Assembly (NCBI GenBank): GCA_964555565.1
Contig: CAZKTF010000213.1
Location: 1-6,385, forward strand
Direction: 5' to 3'
Origin: CAZKTF01 sp964555565
GTDB lineage: Bacteria; Planctomycetota; JAJSAM01; JAKLKS01
DNA length: 6,385 nt
In this document: one piece after another, positions 5,090-6,385 of the stretch
Layout: the number at the start of each line of letters is the position of its first letter
Numbering within the stretch: position 1 is the stretch's first letter
Translations under genes and position numbers: made by a program
The notes under the pieces: generated by a model
What the model saw: only the letters and a program-made list of their open reading frames with translations
Told to the model about the DNA's origin: nothing
Database searches by the model: none

Positions 5090-5146
5090 GCGGCGGGGGG
5101 CGATTCGCCACGGAGATCGCGCAGCAGCGACGGCACGGGAACACCC

Positions 5147-5221
5147 GCCCTTACCCTTACCCCTACCCTTACCCGCCTTCGGGAGACAACGACGGGTAGG
5201 GGTAGGGGTAGGGGTAAGGGC
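5147..5221. repeat. 29-bp near-perfect inverted repeat of G-rich units between divergent genes
   Basis: The left arm 5147-5175 (GCCCTTACCC and further CCC(T/C)TACCC units) pairs with the right arm 5193-5221 along all 29 positions, with two T:G wobbles the only departures. The loop is 17 bases (5176-5192). Each arm plus its inner bases is a family copy, with heads facing inward: GAAGGCGGGTAAGGG on the minus strand from 5180, and AACGACGGGTAGGGG on the plus strand from 5188. Each arm has four G-runs, enough for an intramolecular quadruplex. It lies between the starts of the kinase (5075, minus) and the cysteine desulfurase (5277, plus), so it is not a terminator for either; it may sit in both leaders or between their promoters. 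Confidence 0.92.
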
Positions 5222-5276
5222 AGCCGGAAGAGGGGATAGGGAGAGGCCCGCCCGCCGTCGCCGCTAGGATCGGGCG

Positions 5277-6385
5277 ATGACCCGCGCCTACCTCGACAAC
5301 AACGCCACGACCCCCCTCCTCCCGGAGGTCGCGGAGGCGGTGGCCGCCGCCCTCCGGGTCCACGGGAACCCCTCGAGCCCGCACGCCTCGGGCCGCGCGG
5401 CGCGGGCGCTCCTCTCCGAGGCCCGGGAGTCCGTGGCGGCGCTCCTGGGGGTCGCGCCGCGCGACCTGGCCTTCACGAGCGGGGGGACCGAGGCGGACAA
5501 CCTGGCCGTGCTCGGCGGGGCCCGGGCCGCCGTCGCCGCGGGCGCCGGGCGCAGGGTGGTGGCGACGGCCGTGGAGCACCCCGCCGTGGACGAGGCCTGC
5601 GCGGCCCTCGGCGCCGAGGGGTTCGAGGTGGTCCGGGTCCCCCCCGGTCCGGACGGCGTCGTGGACCCGGACGCCCTGGCCGCGGCGGTCACCCCGGGGA
5701 CGGCGCTCGTGGCCGCGATCCTCGTGCAGAACGAGACTGGGGCGATCCTCCCCGTGCGGGAGGCCCTCGCGGCGGCCCGCCGGCGCGCCCCCCGCGCGGT
5801 CCTCCACGTGGACGCCGTCCAGGCGCTGGGCAAGGTCCCCGTCCGCCCGGAGGACCTGGGCGCGGACACGGTGGCGATCTCCGCGCACAAGATCTACGGG
5901 CCGAAGGGGATCGGGGCGCTCTGGGTTCGCGAGGGGACCCCGCTCGACCCGCGGGCCTTCGGCGGCAAGCAGGAGCGGGGGCTCAGGACCGGGACCGAGA
6001 ACGTCCCGGGGGCGGCGGGCTTCGGCGCGGCGGCCCGCGCGGCCCTCCGCGACGCCGGCCCGCGGGAGGAGGCCCTTGCCCGCCTCGGCGCGCGGCTCGA
6101 GGAGGGACTCCGCCGCGTCGCCGGGGCGCGCCTCAACGGCCCGGAGCGTCCCCGCCGCGTGCCCTCCACCCTCAACCTCTCCTTCGACGGGGTGCGCGGG
6201 GACCTGCTCCTCGTCGCGCTCGACGCCGAGGGGATCGAGGTCTCCACGGGCAGCGCCTGCGCCTCCGGGGCCCCGGTCCCGAGCCGCGTGCTCCGGGTGA
6301 TGGGGTTCGACGACGCGCGCGCCCGCGGTGCGGTACGCTTCTCCCTCGGGGCCCTCACGCGCGACGACGCGATCGACGCCGCGCT
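5277..6385 (+). CDS. iscS: Cysteine desulfurase, class I (NifS/IscS type), 3' end outside the window
   Basis: This PLP enzyme takes sulfur from L-cysteine, leaving alanine, and passes it as a persulfide to Fe-S cluster or tRNA-thiolation acceptors in the cytoplasm. 369 codons are present; the family is usually 380-400 residues, so only the last few are missing. It begins MTRAYLDNNATTPLLPEV, then GNPSSPHASGRAAR (30-43), TSGGTEADN (67-75), AVEHPAV with H101, QNETGAI (151-157), HVDAVQALGK with D179, SAHKIYGPKG with the PLP lysine K205, RTGTEN (237-242) and STGSACASGAP with the persulfide cysteine C328. The short loop around the cysteine marks class I rather than SufS-type class II. AGGA at 5266-5269, seven bases before the ATG, supports the start. 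There is no iscU, iscR or nif gene beside it within the window, so the pathway (iscS, nifS or a tRNA-thiolation paralogue) is not settled and the symbol is provisional. Confidence 0.95.
   Translation, partial: MTRAYLDNNATTPLLPEVAEAVAAALRVHGNPSSPHASGRAARALLSEARESVAALLGVAPRDLAFTSGGTEADNLAVLGGARAAVAAGAGRRVVATAVEHPAVDEACAALGAEGFEVVRVPPGPDGVVDPDALAAAVTPGTALVAAILVQNETGAILPVREALAAARRRAPRAVLHVDAVQALGKVPVRPEDLGADTVAISAHKIYGPKGIGALWVREGTPLDPRAFGGKQERGLRTGTENVPGAAGFGAAARAALRDAGPREEALARLGARLEEGLRRVAGARLNGPERPRRVPSTLNLSFDGVRGDLLLVALDAEGIEVSTGSACASGAPVPSRVLRVMGFDDARARGAVRFSLGALTRDDAIDAA

Noticed and set aside
5076..5144. Upstream ATG at 5144 as start of the kinase fusion
   Set aside because: The extra 23 residues are Arg/Pro/Cys-rich and unlike the MglA N-terminus, and ATG 5075 has a good GGAGA at nine bases.
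5147..5221. Telomere-like array marking a replicon end
   Set aside because: The GGGTAGGGG units resemble telomeric repeats, but the tracts are short, internal, inverted and lie between ordinary genes.
5147..5221. Intrinsic terminator
   Set aside because: It lies between two divergent gene starts and no T-run follows on either strand.
2991..5267. Very long plus-strand open frame opposite the kinase fusion
   Set aside because: It is the antisense of a gene with unmistakable domains, has biased Arg/Gly/Val/Asp content with no recognisable motif, and arises because high-GC codons leave few stops on the other strand.

Overview
The window is GC-rich bacterial DNA. Hand counts on sampled 60-base lines give about 44-47 G+C in the long genes and about 36 in the stretch around 1200-2100. 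Recognisable genes are a type-2 OMP decarboxylase (pyrF), the first codons of a probable SAM methyltransferase, a small membrane zinc-ribbon protein, a four-helix-bundle protein of the 23S rRNA intervening-sequence (IVP/Avd-like) family, a TrpG/PabA-type glutamine amidotransferase, an unusual MglA-GTPase/GAF/histidine-kinase fusion, and a nearly complete class I cysteine desulfurase. The composition, the MglA-type GTPase and the ubiquity of the other genes would fit an Acidobacteriota-, Myxococcota- or similar environmental lineage. That placement is a guess and nothing here fixes the taxon.

Layout: 1-1002 is a minus-strand pair, pyrF followed by the methyltransferase with a 4-base stop/start overlap. 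1003-1500 has no confident gene; it holds a dense cluster of G-rich repeats and a possible decayed reading frame. 1501-1752 (+) is the small membrane protein and 1882-2295 (+) the four-helix-bundle protein. 2353-5075 is a second minus-strand pair: the kinase fusion (5075 to 2919) is read first and its TGA shares one base with the ATG of the amidotransferase (2919 to 2353). After a 0.2 kb divergent intergenic region, the cysteine desulfurase runs on the plus strand from 5277 off the right end.

The most striking structure is a family of G-rich repeats restricted to the intergenic spaces. Each copy has a head close to GAACGGCGGGTAGGGG followed by one to three more GGGTAGGGG-like units, so each could form a G-quadruplex on one strand and an i-motif on the other. 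I count seven copies, at 1043 (+), 1140 (-), 1155 (+), 1798 (+), 2327 (-), 5180 (-) and 5188 (+). They come in inverted pairs. The pair at 5147-5221 forms a 29-base-pair stem between divergent genes. The pair at 1798 and 2327 encloses the four-helix-bundle gene with the heads facing outward, like terminal inverted repeats.

The second notable item is the 718-residue kinase fusion. It combines an apparently active MglA-type GTPase domain (P-loop, R53, Q82, NKRD) with a GAF domain and a complete HisKA/HATPase module in one chain. This suggests that GTPase state and histidine phosphorylation are linked directly. The metabolic genes (pyrF, trpG/pabA, cysteine desulfurase) look ordinary and serve pyrimidine, aromatic or folate, and sulfur transfer metabolism.
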